DNA from: Microvirga lotononidis
GTDB taxonomy: Bacteria; Pseudomonadota; Alphaproteobacteria; Rhizobiales; Beijerinckiaceae
Direction: 5' to 3'
Assembly (NCBI RefSeq): GCF_034627025.1
Contig: NZ_CP141049.1
Span: 620,001 to 684,000 of the forward strand
DNA: 64,000 nt
Below are positions 26,250-34,092 of this stretch, piece by piece. The position numbers and the translations under genes are program-made. Position 1 is the stretch's first letter; each line of letters opens with the position of its first letter. The notes beneath the pieces were generated by a model. The model saw only the letters and a list, made by a program, of their open reading frames with translations. It was not told the DNA's origin and did no database searches.

Positions 26250-26870
26250 TCAGAGGCGCTCGGAGAGCATCTTTATACCAAAGCCGATAAGCAACGTTCC
26301 CGCAAACCTGTCGATCCAGGCCCTGGACTTCCTGTATGCCGCTTGAGCGGGAGGAGACGACATCAGCATGGCTACGAATCCGTACCACACCATCTCCAGT
26401 ACAAAGCCGCCAAGCAGGACGATGAGCTTTACAGATGTGTCCGCATCAGCGGAAATTGCAACGGCATACAATCCGAGGAAGAACACGATGCCCTTTGGAT
26501 TGGTCAATTCCACCAGTGTCCCTACGCGAAGACCGGACCAAAACGTCCTACTGGAGGGAGGCACGCTGTCATCGCATGCTGCCGACGATGACCAATTGGA
26601 AATGCCAAGATATACTAGATACGCGCCTCCAACGATCTGAATAGCCGACGCGACCCAGTCCACACGCACGATCAGCACGGCAAGCCCAGTCATGGACAGA
26701 ACTGCGTAAAAGGTCGCTGCGAGCGATAGACCTAAAGTGGCCCCCAAAGCCGATGGCAAGGCGCCCGACATCGCCAAGCGCGATACCAAAGCAAAATTTG
26801 GGCCTGGGCTTATGATTACGCCAGCATATATACTCAAGGTTGTAAGAGTTGTCCAAACATTGTCTTGCAT
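26250..26870 (-). CDS. LysE/RhtB-family amino-acid exporter
   Basis: The 206-residue protein has the LysE start (LTTLSIYAGVIISPGPNFAL, with the SPGPN motif), about six hydrophobic helices and the central ELTNPKGIVFFLGLYAV motif. The family exports amino acids and derivatives across the inner membrane. It begins 18 nt after the stop of the MocR-type regulator and is therefore in one operon with it, divergent from the rtx-like genes. Export of the cluster's amino-acid product (rhizobitoxine-like) is the natural inference. The frame is complete. Confidence 0.85.
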   Translation of the reverse strand: MQDNVWTTLTTLSIYAGVIISPGPNFALVSRLAMSGALPSALGATLGLSLAATFYAVLSMTGLAVLIVRVDWVASAIQIVGGAYLVYLGISNWSSSAACDDSVPPSSRTFWSGLRVGTLVELTNPKGIVFFLGLYAVAISADADTSVKLIVLLGGFVLEMVWYGFVAMLMSSPPAQAAYRKSRAWIDRFAGTLLIGFGIKMLSERL

Positions 26871-26888
26871 TCTTCGCCCCGTTCCTTG

Positions 26889-28256
26889 TTAAACATACGA
26901 TCGCTGTGGCTGTTCAGGTTTCCCAGAATTCTTGAGAATGACCGACAGCTTCTCCAATGCTGTCGTAAGATCGGGCAGTTCGGGACCGCCCACGCAAAGC
27001 CGCACCCCGCCGTCATTGGCATTGGGATCTACCTTGGTGGCTGTCGGCGGTGTCACGCGGATTCCAACCGCGAGGTTTGCTGCCACGAAGCTCTCGGCTT
27101 CGTGATGGGACATTGGAAACCAGATATGAAAACCCTCATGATCAGGGAAAACGGCCACCTCGCCCAGATAGGATCTAGCCAGATCCAATCTCCTTGACGA
27201 TTCAACCTTGATGGATGTCCGAACAGTTTGAGCTATTCCGCTCACGAGCCATTCGGTCATCACCGCGCAAGAAAACGGCGACATCGTCGACGAGGTCGCC
27301 GACAAAGCGGCTTCAGCCTTGTCAATATGGCTAGGTGGAGCGACAAGACAGCCAATACGCAAGCCTGGACTGACCGTCTTTGAGAGACTGTTTACATAGA
27401 AGGTCCGTTCAGGAGCTAGCATAGCGAGGGGCGGAAATCCTGATGAACCGAGTGAATACACGTCGTCCTCGACAATCAGAGCCTCGTGTTTTCTGCAGAC
27501 GTCTGAAATCTCAAGCCGACGGCGTTCTCCCATGGTTGCTGTCGTGGGATTCTGCATTGTGGGAGTCACGTAAACAACCCCGCCGGATGCTCGATCCAGC
27601 GCATCATCGAGGGCTTCTGGCCGCATTCCCTCACGGTCGGTTTCAATGCCTTTTAGTTGATAAAAGGTATGGCGTGTCAGGGCAATTGCGCCAGGATAGG
27701 TCTGAGACTCGGTGATGATCGTTCCACCCGGCTTGCTTGCCACGGCAAAAGCAACCGCCAATGCTTGTTGAGCACCGTTGCATAGCAGGAGTTGCTCCAC
27801 CTTCACATGCATCCCAAGCCCGGTAAGCCATTGAGCCATCTGCCTGCGATGTTCGATGTGTCCAGCGTCAGGGGGGTATCGAGCGAACAAGTCGACGTCT
27901 ATATCGCGTGCAATATTCATCAGTGTCTTCGCAAGCATCCGCTCGCCAATCAATCGCGGTGGCGTGTTTACACTGAGGTCGATCATCGCCTCCGTTGTCC
28001 TGGGAATGGTGGTGACGAAAGTCCCTCGCCCTCTTTCGCTGCGTATCAACCCACGGCGCTCAAGGATGGCATAAGCCTTGGTCACCGTTCCCACGCCAAT
28101 ACCAAGGCGGTAGGCGACATCACGGTGTGGCGGCAGGCGGTCGTTTGCTGCGAGCCGGCCCTCAAGAATGTCATCTGCCAAGGCTCTTACCAACCGTCCA
28201 CTTGGCTGGGCATCCATAGCAACGAGATACGGCTCCCACGGGGATTTGAGAAGCAT
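26889..28256 (-). CDS. MocR-type regulator (GntR HTH plus aminotransferase fold)
   Basis: The 455-residue protein has an N-terminal winged helix (LVRALADDILEGRLAANDRL, HRDVAYRLGIGVGTVTKAYA, LIRSERGRGTFV) and a type-I PLP aminotransferase-like domain with the lysine in FYVNSLSKTVSPGLRIG and Asp in ALIVEDDVYS. MocR regulators sense PLP-linked metabolites. The ATG at 28256 follows GGAGG by 4 nt; a start at 28286 would lie in the operator palindrome. It is divergent from the biosynthesis operon and probably controls it and the exporter. Confidence 0.88.
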   Translation of the reverse strand: MLLKSPWEPYLVAMDAQPSGRLVRALADDILEGRLAANDRLPPHRDVAYRLGIGVGTVTKAYAILERRGLIRSERGRGTFVTTIPRTTEAMIDLSVNTPPRLIGERMLAKTLMNIARDIDVDLFARYPPDAGHIEHRRQMAQWLTGLGMHVKVEQLLLCNGAQQALAVAFAVASKPGGTIITESQTYPGAIALTRHTFYQLKGIETDREGMRPEALDDALDRASGGVVYVTPTMQNPTTATMGERRRLEISDVCRKHEALIVEDDVYSLGSSGFPPLAMLAPERTFYVNSLSKTVSPGLRIGCLVAPPSHIDKAEAALSATSSTMSPFSCAVMTEWLVSGIAQTVRTSIKVESSRRLDLARSYLGEVAVFPDHEGFHIWFPMSHHEAESFVAANLAVGIRVTPPTATKVDPNANDGGVRLCVGGPELPDLTTALEKLSVILKNSGKPEQPQRSYV

Positions 28257-28271
28257 ATCACCTCCATAAAT

Positions 28272-28287
28272 AGTGTCGCACGACACT
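28272..28287. promoter_or_regulatory. operator-like palindrome between mocR and rtx-like operon
   Basis: AGTGTCGCACGACACT has perfect 7-bp arms (AGTGTCG/CGACACT) and lies 16 nt before the regulator's ATG. A further AGTGTC half-site occurs at about 28305-28310, 33 bp from the first, giving the direct-repeat arrangement that MocR proteins often use. Confidence 0.5.
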
Positions 28288-28346
28288 TTTATAATAGCGA
28301 GAGAAGTGTCTCATGCACTACTCAGTTGCGCAACGTAGCGAATCTA

Positions 28347-28374
28347 TAACGACTGCAGTGGGCCTGAGTCGTTA
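28347..28374. promoter_or_regulatory. inverted repeat before rtx-like operon
   Basis: TAACGACT (28347-28354) and AGTCGTTA (28367-28374) are exact 8-bp complements 12 nt apart, about 85 nt before the first biosynthetic gene. It may be a second operator or part of the leader. GTTGCGCAAC at 28325-28334 is another small palindrome. No -24/-12 promoter is visible here. Confidence 0.4.
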
Positions 28375-28456
28375 AATTTTGCGATCTGAAAGGTGAGAAA
28401 GGTCGGGGCCGATTGGTAGGAAGTTCTGTCAACTTTTAACAGGGAGGCGTTGTTCT

Positions 28457-29602
28457 GTGCACGAAACGTGTCTTTTCACACCTGGGCCACTGAGTCTTTC
28501 CTTCGATGTAAAAGCGGCTATGAAGGTAGACTTGGGGTCGAGAGATGAAGCATTCAAACAAGTCACGCAACGCGTGAGAGAACGGTTGCTATTTGTTTCC
28601 GGCGGGCAGACAACTCACTCGGCCATACCTATACAGGGTAGCGGCACCTTTGCGATGGAGGCGTCCCTCACCACTTTCCTGGGTCAGGACGACAAAGCTC
28701 TTGTGTGCGTCAACGGGCTTTATGGCGAACGCATTGCAACAATTCTTGCAAAGATCGGGATAGCCTTCCAGGTGGTTCGCTTCTCTGACGCGGCGCCCGT
28801 AGATCTGACGGTTGTGGAGCGCACAATTAGTCAAGACAAGGGATTTACCCATTTGTGCATTGTCCACTGCGAGACCACGACCGGCCTCGTCAACCCACTT
28901 CACGACCTCGTGGAGATTGGTCGACGACATGGCATGGTTACAATCGTCGATGCGATGAGTTCGTTCGGAGGACTCCGACTGGAGGACGACATTGGCGGTA
29001 TCGACATCTTAGTTTCCTCGGGGAATAAGTGCATAGAGGCTCCTGCAGGCGTTGCCTTTGCGATTGTGTCTAACCAGCTGCTGAATTTGGGAAAATCCTA
29101 TGCACGTTCATATTGCCTCGACATTCTGGACCAGTGGCGGAGCTTTGAAGAGCACCGCGAATGGCGGACAACTCCTCCGACCCACGTGGTACAAGCCTTT
29201 GACAAGGCGCTCGAGGGACTTATCGAGGAAGGTATTTCTGCAAGAAACGCTCGGTACTCAGGAGTTAGAGGGAAGCTCCTTTTCGGGTTGAGGCCTCTCG
29301 GTTTCCGGACGGTGATTCCGCCGGAATACCAATCTCCAATATGCTTGGCGTTCTGTTCAGCTGAACTCGTACCTGACGAGGCATCCTTCGCTGCCTACTA
29401 CCGGGCGCTCGCTGACAATAGAATCTACATCTACGCAAAATTCCATGAGGCAACGACCACATTCCGCATCGGTTGTATCGGGCAAATTCGAGATTCCTGG
29501 ATCGATCAACTGCTGGCGGTAACGACCAAGCACTTTCGCATTTCGCCTTCTATTCGCCGCATAGGTAAGCTGCAGGAGCATCGCAATGCTGAAGAAGAAT
29601 GA
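28457..29602 (+). CDS. rtxA: class-V aminotransferase, RtxA N-domain-like
   Basis: The 381-residue enzyme resembles the PhnW (2-aminoethylphosphonate-pyruvate transaminase) branch of class-V PLP enzymes: CLFTPGPLSLSFDVKAAM, IPIQGSGTFAMEASLTTFLG, HCETTTGLVNPLHDL, IVDAMSSFGGL and the PLP lysine in VSSGNKCIEAPAG. In rhizobitoxine synthesis the N-terminal part of RtxA makes serinol from dihydroxyacetone phosphate, and the context here points to that role. It starts at GTG 28457 after GGAGG and overlaps the next gene by 17 nt. In Bradyrhizobium elkanii the two activities are one protein; here they are separate. True phosphonate transamination is the alternative. Confidence 0.72.
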   Translation: MHETCLFTPGPLSLSFDVKAAMKVDLGSRDEAFKQVTQRVRERLLFVSGGQTTHSAIPIQGSGTFAMEASLTTFLGQDDKALVCVNGLYGERIATILAKIGIAFQVVRFSDAAPVDLTVVERTISQDKGFTHLCIVHCETTTGLVNPLHDLVEIGRRHGMVTIVDAMSSFGGLRLEDDIGGIDILVSSGNKCIEAPAGVAFAIVSNQLLNLGKSYARSYCLDILDQWRSFEEHREWRTTPPTHVVQAFDKALEGLIEEGISARNARYSGVRGKLLFGLRPLGFRTVIPPEYQSPICLAFCSAELVPDEASFAAYYRALADNRIYIYAKFHEATTTFRIGCIGQIRDSWIDQLLAVTTKHFRISPSIRRIGKLQEHRNAEEE

Positions 29603-30920
29603 TGAGCAAGCGCGTTGGGCCCATCCCGCAACCGCATCACTCCATGCAGGCTTCAGGAGTGATCCTACAACAAAAGCAGTGTGCGTACCGATATATCAAA
29701 ATACCGCATACGAACTCGAGGGAGACCTTTCCAAGATCGCTGACGTCTACAATGTAAAAGAAGACGGATACACTTACACTCGGATCATCAATCCGACGAC
29801 GAGGGCGCTTGAGGCACGATTTGCCGCTGTTGACAATGCAGCGGATTGCTTGGCTGTCGCCTCAGGTCAGGCCGCGACCTTCACTGCACTGGCAAACCTA
29901 TGCAGTGGCCAACCAGGTGATAACGTCGTTGCCTCTCCCTTCCTCTATGGAAACACATGGAACCTGCTTCACAATACGTTTCGCAGGCTTGGTATTGAAG
30001 CGCGAACTGCCGGGAATTCCGACCCTGCCGAGTTCGAAAGACACATTGATGACCGCACCATTTGCTTATTCGGTGAGTGTGTCTCCAATCCGATCCTCGA
30101 TCCGCTGCCATTGCGCAATCTAGTCGAGATCGGGCGAAAAAGAGGCATTCCGGTTGTGGTGGACAACACGACCACCCCCCTCGTCTGCCGCCCCGCGAGG
30201 CTCGGCGCGAATATGGCAACGTATTCTGCGACCAAGTACGTTTGTGGACACGGCACTACCCTTGGCGGCTTGATTTCGGACTACGGAAATTTCCCTTTTC
30301 ATCAGTTTCCCAACCGCTTTCCCTTGTTTTCAGGGCCCGACGAAGCGCACGGCGGCATCCTCTGGCCCCAAGCCGTACAGGAGGTCAATGATCTCGGAAA
30401 GAGTGCAGCACTCCTGAAGGCACGAATGACGTGGCTACGCGATGTTGGCGCTTGCGCGAGCCCGTTCAACAGCTTTCAGCTTTTGCAAGGACTGGAAACA
30501 TTGCATCTACGGATGCGCCAGCATTGCGAAAGCGCCGCAGCGGTCGCTGAGATGCTGGAAGACCATCCGAAGGTTGTACGGGTGACGTATCCATCACTGT
30601 TCACTGGGCGGAAGAAGGAACTCGCGGACGACCTGTTCGACAAGAGCTATGGCTACGGGGCCATGCTCATGTTCGAAGTCAGTGACGCTGCAAATGGACG
30701 CGCGCTCATCGAAAACATTGAGATGCTCTACCACGTCTCGAACGTTGGAGATGCACGCACCCTCATCACGCATCCGGTGTCCACGACCCACACGACGGTG
30801 CCTCGAGAAACGAGAATGGCCGCCGGTATCAATGATGGAACGATCCGCCTCTGTATTGGCCTCGAACATACAGAGGACATCATACGGGACTTGGAGCGAG
30901 CGCTTTCAGCCGTCAATTAA
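29586..30920 (+). CDS. rtxA: O-acetylhomoserine sulfhydrylase-like enzyme, RtxA C-domain-like
   Basis: The 444-residue Cys/Met-metabolism PLP enzyme has YTYTRIINPTTRALEARFAA, ASGQAATFTALANLCSGQPG, VVVDNTTTPLVCRPA and the PLP lysine in ATYSATKYVCGHG. Length and motifs fit MetY-type enzymes, which replace the acetyl group of O-acetylhomoserine. In the RtxA scheme this domain joins serinol to homoserine carbon to give dihydrorhizobitoxine. AGGAG lies 7 nt before the ATG, and it overlaps the aminotransferase gene by 17 nt. A plain sulfhydrylase is the alternative, but its place between an aminotransferase and a desaturase argues against that. Confidence 0.75.
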   Translation: MLKKNDEQARWAHPATASLHAGFRSDPTTKAVCVPIYQNTAYELEGDLSKIADVYNVKEDGYTYTRIINPTTRALEARFAAVDNAADCLAVASGQAATFTALANLCSGQPGDNVVASPFLYGNTWNLLHNTFRRLGIEARTAGNSDPAEFERHIDDRTICLFGECVSNPILDPLPLRNLVEIGRKRGIPVVVDNTTTPLVCRPARLGANMATYSATKYVCGHGTTLGGLISDYGNFPFHQFPNRFPLFSGPDEAHGGILWPQAVQEVNDLGKSAALLKARMTWLRDVGACASPFNSFQLLQGLETLHLRMRQHCESAAAVAEMLEDHPKVVRVTYPSLFTGRKKELADDLFDKSYGYGAMLMFEVSDAANGRALIENIEMLYHVSNVGDARTLITHPVSTTHTTVPRETRMAAGINDGTIRLCIGLEHTEDIIRDLERALSAVN

Positions 30921-30949
30921 TTGCCAATTACAAAAATTTCGAGGAAGTC

Positions 30950-32014
30950 ATGATTGCTCAAGAGGCCTGGCCGCTGAGGGATGCTCGTTTCGAAAGCGTC
31001 AGCTTTCCCTCCGACATAAAGAGAGCACTCGCCACGTTGCGAACGGACAATATGACGGGTGCACTATACATCGCGAAAGATTATGCAGTAATCGTTGCTT
31101 TTGCTGCACTTGCATCGCAAGTCTCGTGGTGGTTCTATCCTCTGTCGGTTTTGTTCATCGGAGCGCATCAGCGTGGTTTGACCACTATTGCCCATGATGC
31201 GGCCCACAAGACCTTGGCGAGGAATGTTAAATTAAACTACTTTCTTGGCATTGTGTTCGCCGCCTATCCACTTTTTCAACGGCACTGGGCCTACCGGATT
31301 TCACATGTTCATCTGCACCATCCACATTTGGGAGATCCGGAGAAGGATCCAGATCTGAAGTTCTTCCTGGAGAGCGGTGTGTATGATGTACGTCACCCAA
31401 AGAAATACCTTTGGGATATTGTCATTTTTCCTTTGGTTGGCGGCGCAACGTTTGGCTACTTGAAGTACCTTTTCACTTATAGATTCAGTGTTAAGAACTC
31501 TGACAGCGGTGACGTTGATAAGACTGGAGTTCTTATCGATAAGTGGGGTTTCACGGTGTTTTGGCTGGCTGTATTCAGCGCATGCATAGCATTCAGTTTG
31601 CTCGACGAACTCATACTCTTTTGGATCATACCCTATCTTACGACATTCCAGATTATAGGTTGGTTCACCGAAATCGCTGAGCACTCTCCGATGTGCGAAG
31701 TTGAAGATACAAACCTTTATCTAACCAGGAATCGGAAGGGGAACTTTCTTGAGCGCATGCTCTTCGGCGTAAATCTGGATGAATATCACCTGGAGCATCA
31801 CCTCTCGCCCGGCATACCTTTCTGGCTGCTCAAGAAAGCCCAGGAAATTCGGATGGCCGATACTGAATATCGGAATGTAGCAGCCACTTGGAGTGGACTC
31901 TTCTGCAAGGGCCCTAAAGGACAGCCGAGCGTTATCTCGCAGCTGATCGATCGCAACCGTCGACTTTATGAAGCCAAACGGCTGACAGATCACGCTGTCG
32001 CCACGATTACGTAG
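30950..32014 (+). CDS. rtxC: membrane desaturase, RtxC-like
   Basis: The 354-residue protein is a fatty-acid-desaturase-type di-iron enzyme with the three histidine boxes HDAAH (82-86), HVHLHH (119-124) and EYHLEHHLSP (about 265-274), and four or more hydrophobic segments. RtxC introduces the enol-ether double bond that turns dihydrorhizobitoxine into rhizobitoxine. GAGGAAG precedes the ATG and the gap to the previous gene is 29 nt, so it is in the same operon. A lipid substrate cannot be excluded from motifs alone; the gene order supports RtxC. Confidence 0.75.
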   Translation: MIAQEAWPLRDARFESVSFPSDIKRALATLRTDNMTGALYIAKDYAVIVAFAALASQVSWWFYPLSVLFIGAHQRGLTTIAHDAAHKTLARNVKLNYFLGIVFAAYPLFQRHWAYRISHVHLHHPHLGDPEKDPDLKFFLESGVYDVRHPKKYLWDIVIFPLVGGATFGYLKYLFTYRFSVKNSDSGDVDKTGVLIDKWGFTVFWLAVFSACIAFSLLDELILFWIIPYLTTFQIIGWFTEIAEHSPMCEVEDTNLYLTRNRKGNFLERMLFGVNLDEYHLEHHLSPGIPFWLLKKAQEIRMADTEYRNVAATWSGLFCKGPKGQPSVISQLIDRNRRLYEAKRLTDHAVATIT

Positions 32015-32022
32015 AGAGAACA

Positions 32023-32823
32023 ATGCCTCTGGTTGGAGTTACGGCAAATCGTCTCATCGACGACGGGGACCAACGAGAATGGGTTCGGAGGCGATACATT
32101 GATGCACTTGAGGCGTATGCGAAGGTCGAGATCGTCGTCCTGCCAACCCGCTCTATTGAAGACAAGAACGGAATTTGGCGATTGGTCAGTCGGTTAGACG
32201 GACTTGTCCTGACAGGAGATGAGTCGAACATTGACCCAGAATACTTTGTTCGATCGAACACACCACGGCCCGCTCCGACAGAAGGTGCTTACCGTCGAGC
32301 AGAGAGGGATCCCTTTAGAGACATGATGGTGAGTTTCGTTCTTCCTGCCGCTCTGCAGAAGGGATTGCCAATCCTGGGCATTTGTAGGGGCTTACAAGAA
32401 CTTAATGTGTTCTTTGGAGGGGAGCTCTACGAGAACATTTCTGCGGACAGAAATATGCTTTGCCATAAAGAGGATTTGTCTCTGCCACGCGATCGACAAT
32501 ACGACCCCGTTCATGAGGTTTCCGTTCAATCCGGAGGGATGTTGGCGCGGATTCTCGGCAGTAGCGGGCCGATATTGGTGAATTCGCTTCACAGCCAAGG
32601 GATTCGGTGGTTGGCATCCGGGCTTAATTGCGAAGCGGTTGCCCCTGACGGCTTGATTGAAGCTGCGAGCGTCTCTAATGCGGGAACTTTCCAAGTTGGC
32701 GTTCAGTGGCATCCCGAGTGGCATATCGCTGACGACGCAGTATCAAAAATGTTATTTGCCGCATTTGGGAAGGCGTGCTCGGATTTCGAGTCAAAGCGAC
32801 TGATTGCGGATCGCGCGGAATAG
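32023..32823 (+). CDS. class I glutamine amidotransferase-like gamma-glutamyl hydrolase (PuuD-like)
   Basis: The 266-residue enzyme has the nucleophile elbow ILGICRGLQELNVFFGG (Cys121), the catalytic His-Glu in VGVQWHPEWH and the start PLVGVTANRL typical of PuuD-type gamma-glutamyl-GABA hydrolases. It begins 8 nt after rtxC. Together with the PuuA-like gene downstream it suggests that an intermediate carries a gamma-glutamyl group that is removed late in the pathway. The substrate is inferred from context only. Confidence 0.78.
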   Translation: MPLVGVTANRLIDDGDQREWVRRRYIDALEAYAKVEIVVLPTRSIEDKNGIWRLVSRLDGLVLTGDESNIDPEYFVRSNTPRPAPTEGAYRRAERDPFRDMMVSFVLPAALQKGLPILGICRGLQELNVFFGGELYENISADRNMLCHKEDLSLPRDRQYDPVHEVSVQSGGMLARILGSSGPILVNSLHSQGIRWLASGLNCEAVAPDGLIEAASVSNAGTFQVGVQWHPEWHIADDAVSKMLFAAFGKACSDFESKRLIADRAE

Positions 32824-32903
32824 TAGGGCGGATACGTCTGGCGCGAAGCCGCTTTGTTACATGGATCGGATTATGCACGCATTGATGGCCCTCATGCCCG
32901 CAT

Positions 32904-33050
32904 TCAGGCGATACGGACGGACTTCGGGCGTCCAAGCTCAAGCATGCGGTTCAAGGCAAGAACGGCAATGGCGACCTCGGTCCTGCGACGGCGATCTGTC
33001 CGCGAGCGTAAGCCGTCCCCCATCACTCGTTTGAAGCGGCCTACTACGGT
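32904..33050 (-). pseudogene. IS5-family (IS903-like) C-terminal fragment
   Basis: The minus strand reads VVGRFKRVMGDGLRSRTDRR and EVAIAVLALNRMLELGRPKS, the C-terminus of an IS903-like transposase closely related to the copy at 1537-2505. It lies between the PuuD-like and PuuA-like genes and is fused to an IS6 fragment. Confidence 0.75.
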
Positions 33051-33059
33051 CTCTACCTG

Positions 33060-33195
33060 ATGCCGTACTTGCAGGACCAGCGCACGCACAGAAGAATGAT
33101 CTCGCCCGGAAACTGGCGGCGTTTGAACAGAGACAACAGAGCGATTCCCCGACTGGCCGCCTTCGTCCAAACCGCCAAGGTTAATGCAACGGAAT
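33060..33195 (-). pseudogene. IS6-family N-terminal fragment
   Basis: The minus strand reads ALLSLFKRRQFPGEIILLCV and RWSCKYGI, the start of IS6 transposases like those at 57159 and 58436. The terminal sequence AATGCAACGG at about 33183-33192 matches the right end of the 55383-57610 element. Only the first 40 codons remain. Confidence 0.65.
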
Positions 33196-33210
33196 TCCAG
33201 AGAGGGTACA

Positions 33211-33433
33211 ATGCAGCCAAGACAAGTAAATACAATCGAAGACGCCCGCCAGATCCTAAAAGACCGTGACCTTAGCCACGTCAAAGTTGGGGTGATTGAT
33301 CTCGACGGAATTGTCCGTGGCAAGTATATGTCTCGCGACAAGTTCTTCTCAGCCTTAGAATCTGGCTTCAATCTTTGCGAGGTGATCTTCGGCTGGGATT
33401 CAAGCGACCAGCTTTATCCCAACGCTCAGTTTA
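33211..33433 (+). pseudogene. glutamine-synthetase-like (PuuA-like) gene, N-terminal fragment
   Basis: After AGAGAGGG the ATG at 33211 opens MQPRQVNTIEDARQILKDRD, then VKVGVIDLDGIVRGKYMSRD and NLCEVIFGWDSSDQLYPN, the beta-grasp start of glutamine-synthetase-family gamma-glutamyl ligases such as PuuA. It is cut at 33433 by an IS630 element and the remaining 350 or so residues are not in the window. With the PuuD-like gene it would have formed a gamma-glutamylation/deglutamylation pair in the rtx-like operon. Confidence 0.75.
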
Positions 33434-33449
33434 TACCAACTCCCATTGA

Positions 33450-34024
33450 TCAGAACCCGTGTGCCCAGTCGCGCAGGCCGATGGACATGATGGTCCAAGG
33501 TTGATCGGTGAGCTTGGTCCAGGCCGCGCAGCAATGATCGAGAATGTCCGGGTAGGATGTGAAGATCCGGTTGGAGAGCCAGTTCTCCCTCATGTACTGC
33601 CAGATATTCTCCACCGGGTTCAACTCAGGGGCCTTGGCGGGCAGCGGCACCAGGGTGATGTTGGCCGGCACCTGCAGCTTGCGTGAGACATGCCAGCCGG
33701 CCCGATCCAACAGCAGCACCGCGTGCGCCCCGGGCGCCACCGCCTGCGCGATCTCCTTCAGGTGTTCATTCATCGCCTGCGTGGTGCAGCGGGGCAGCAC
33801 CAGGCCAGCTCCCTTGCCTTCCGCCGGGCAGATCGCGCCGAAGATGTAGGTGGAAGCGGTGCGCAGATCCCGGGGCGCGGAGGGCCGCGTGCCGCGCTTG
33901 GCCCAGCGCCGGGTGATCTTGTTCTTCTGACCGATGCGGGCCTCGTCGGCAAACCAGATCTCTAAAGGCTTGCCATCGGCCTCATGGGTCGCGATTTCCG
34001 CCACACGCGTGGAGAAGTAATGGC
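33450..34024 (-). pseudogene. IS630-family transposase, C-terminal part
   Basis: The frame reads RVAEIATHEADGKPLEIWFA with Asp in WFADEARIGQKNK, LLLDRAGWHVSRKLQVP (Asp) and LPAKAPELNPVENIWQYMRE (Glu), the complete DDE core of an IS630-type transposase. Its N-terminal part lies at 35416-35908 on the other side of the IS110. Confidence 0.82.
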
Positions 34025-34092
34025 ATGGACCGGCCGTGCTCCCGGATGGAGCATAGGAGGACGGGACGGTCCCGCAGCGAAGGAGCTATGCC

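Noticed and set aside
28288..28297. TATAAT as a sigma70 -10 box for the rtx-like operon
   Set aside because: No acceptable -35 element lies 16-18 nt upstream, and the distance to the first gene is over 150 nt; left undecided.
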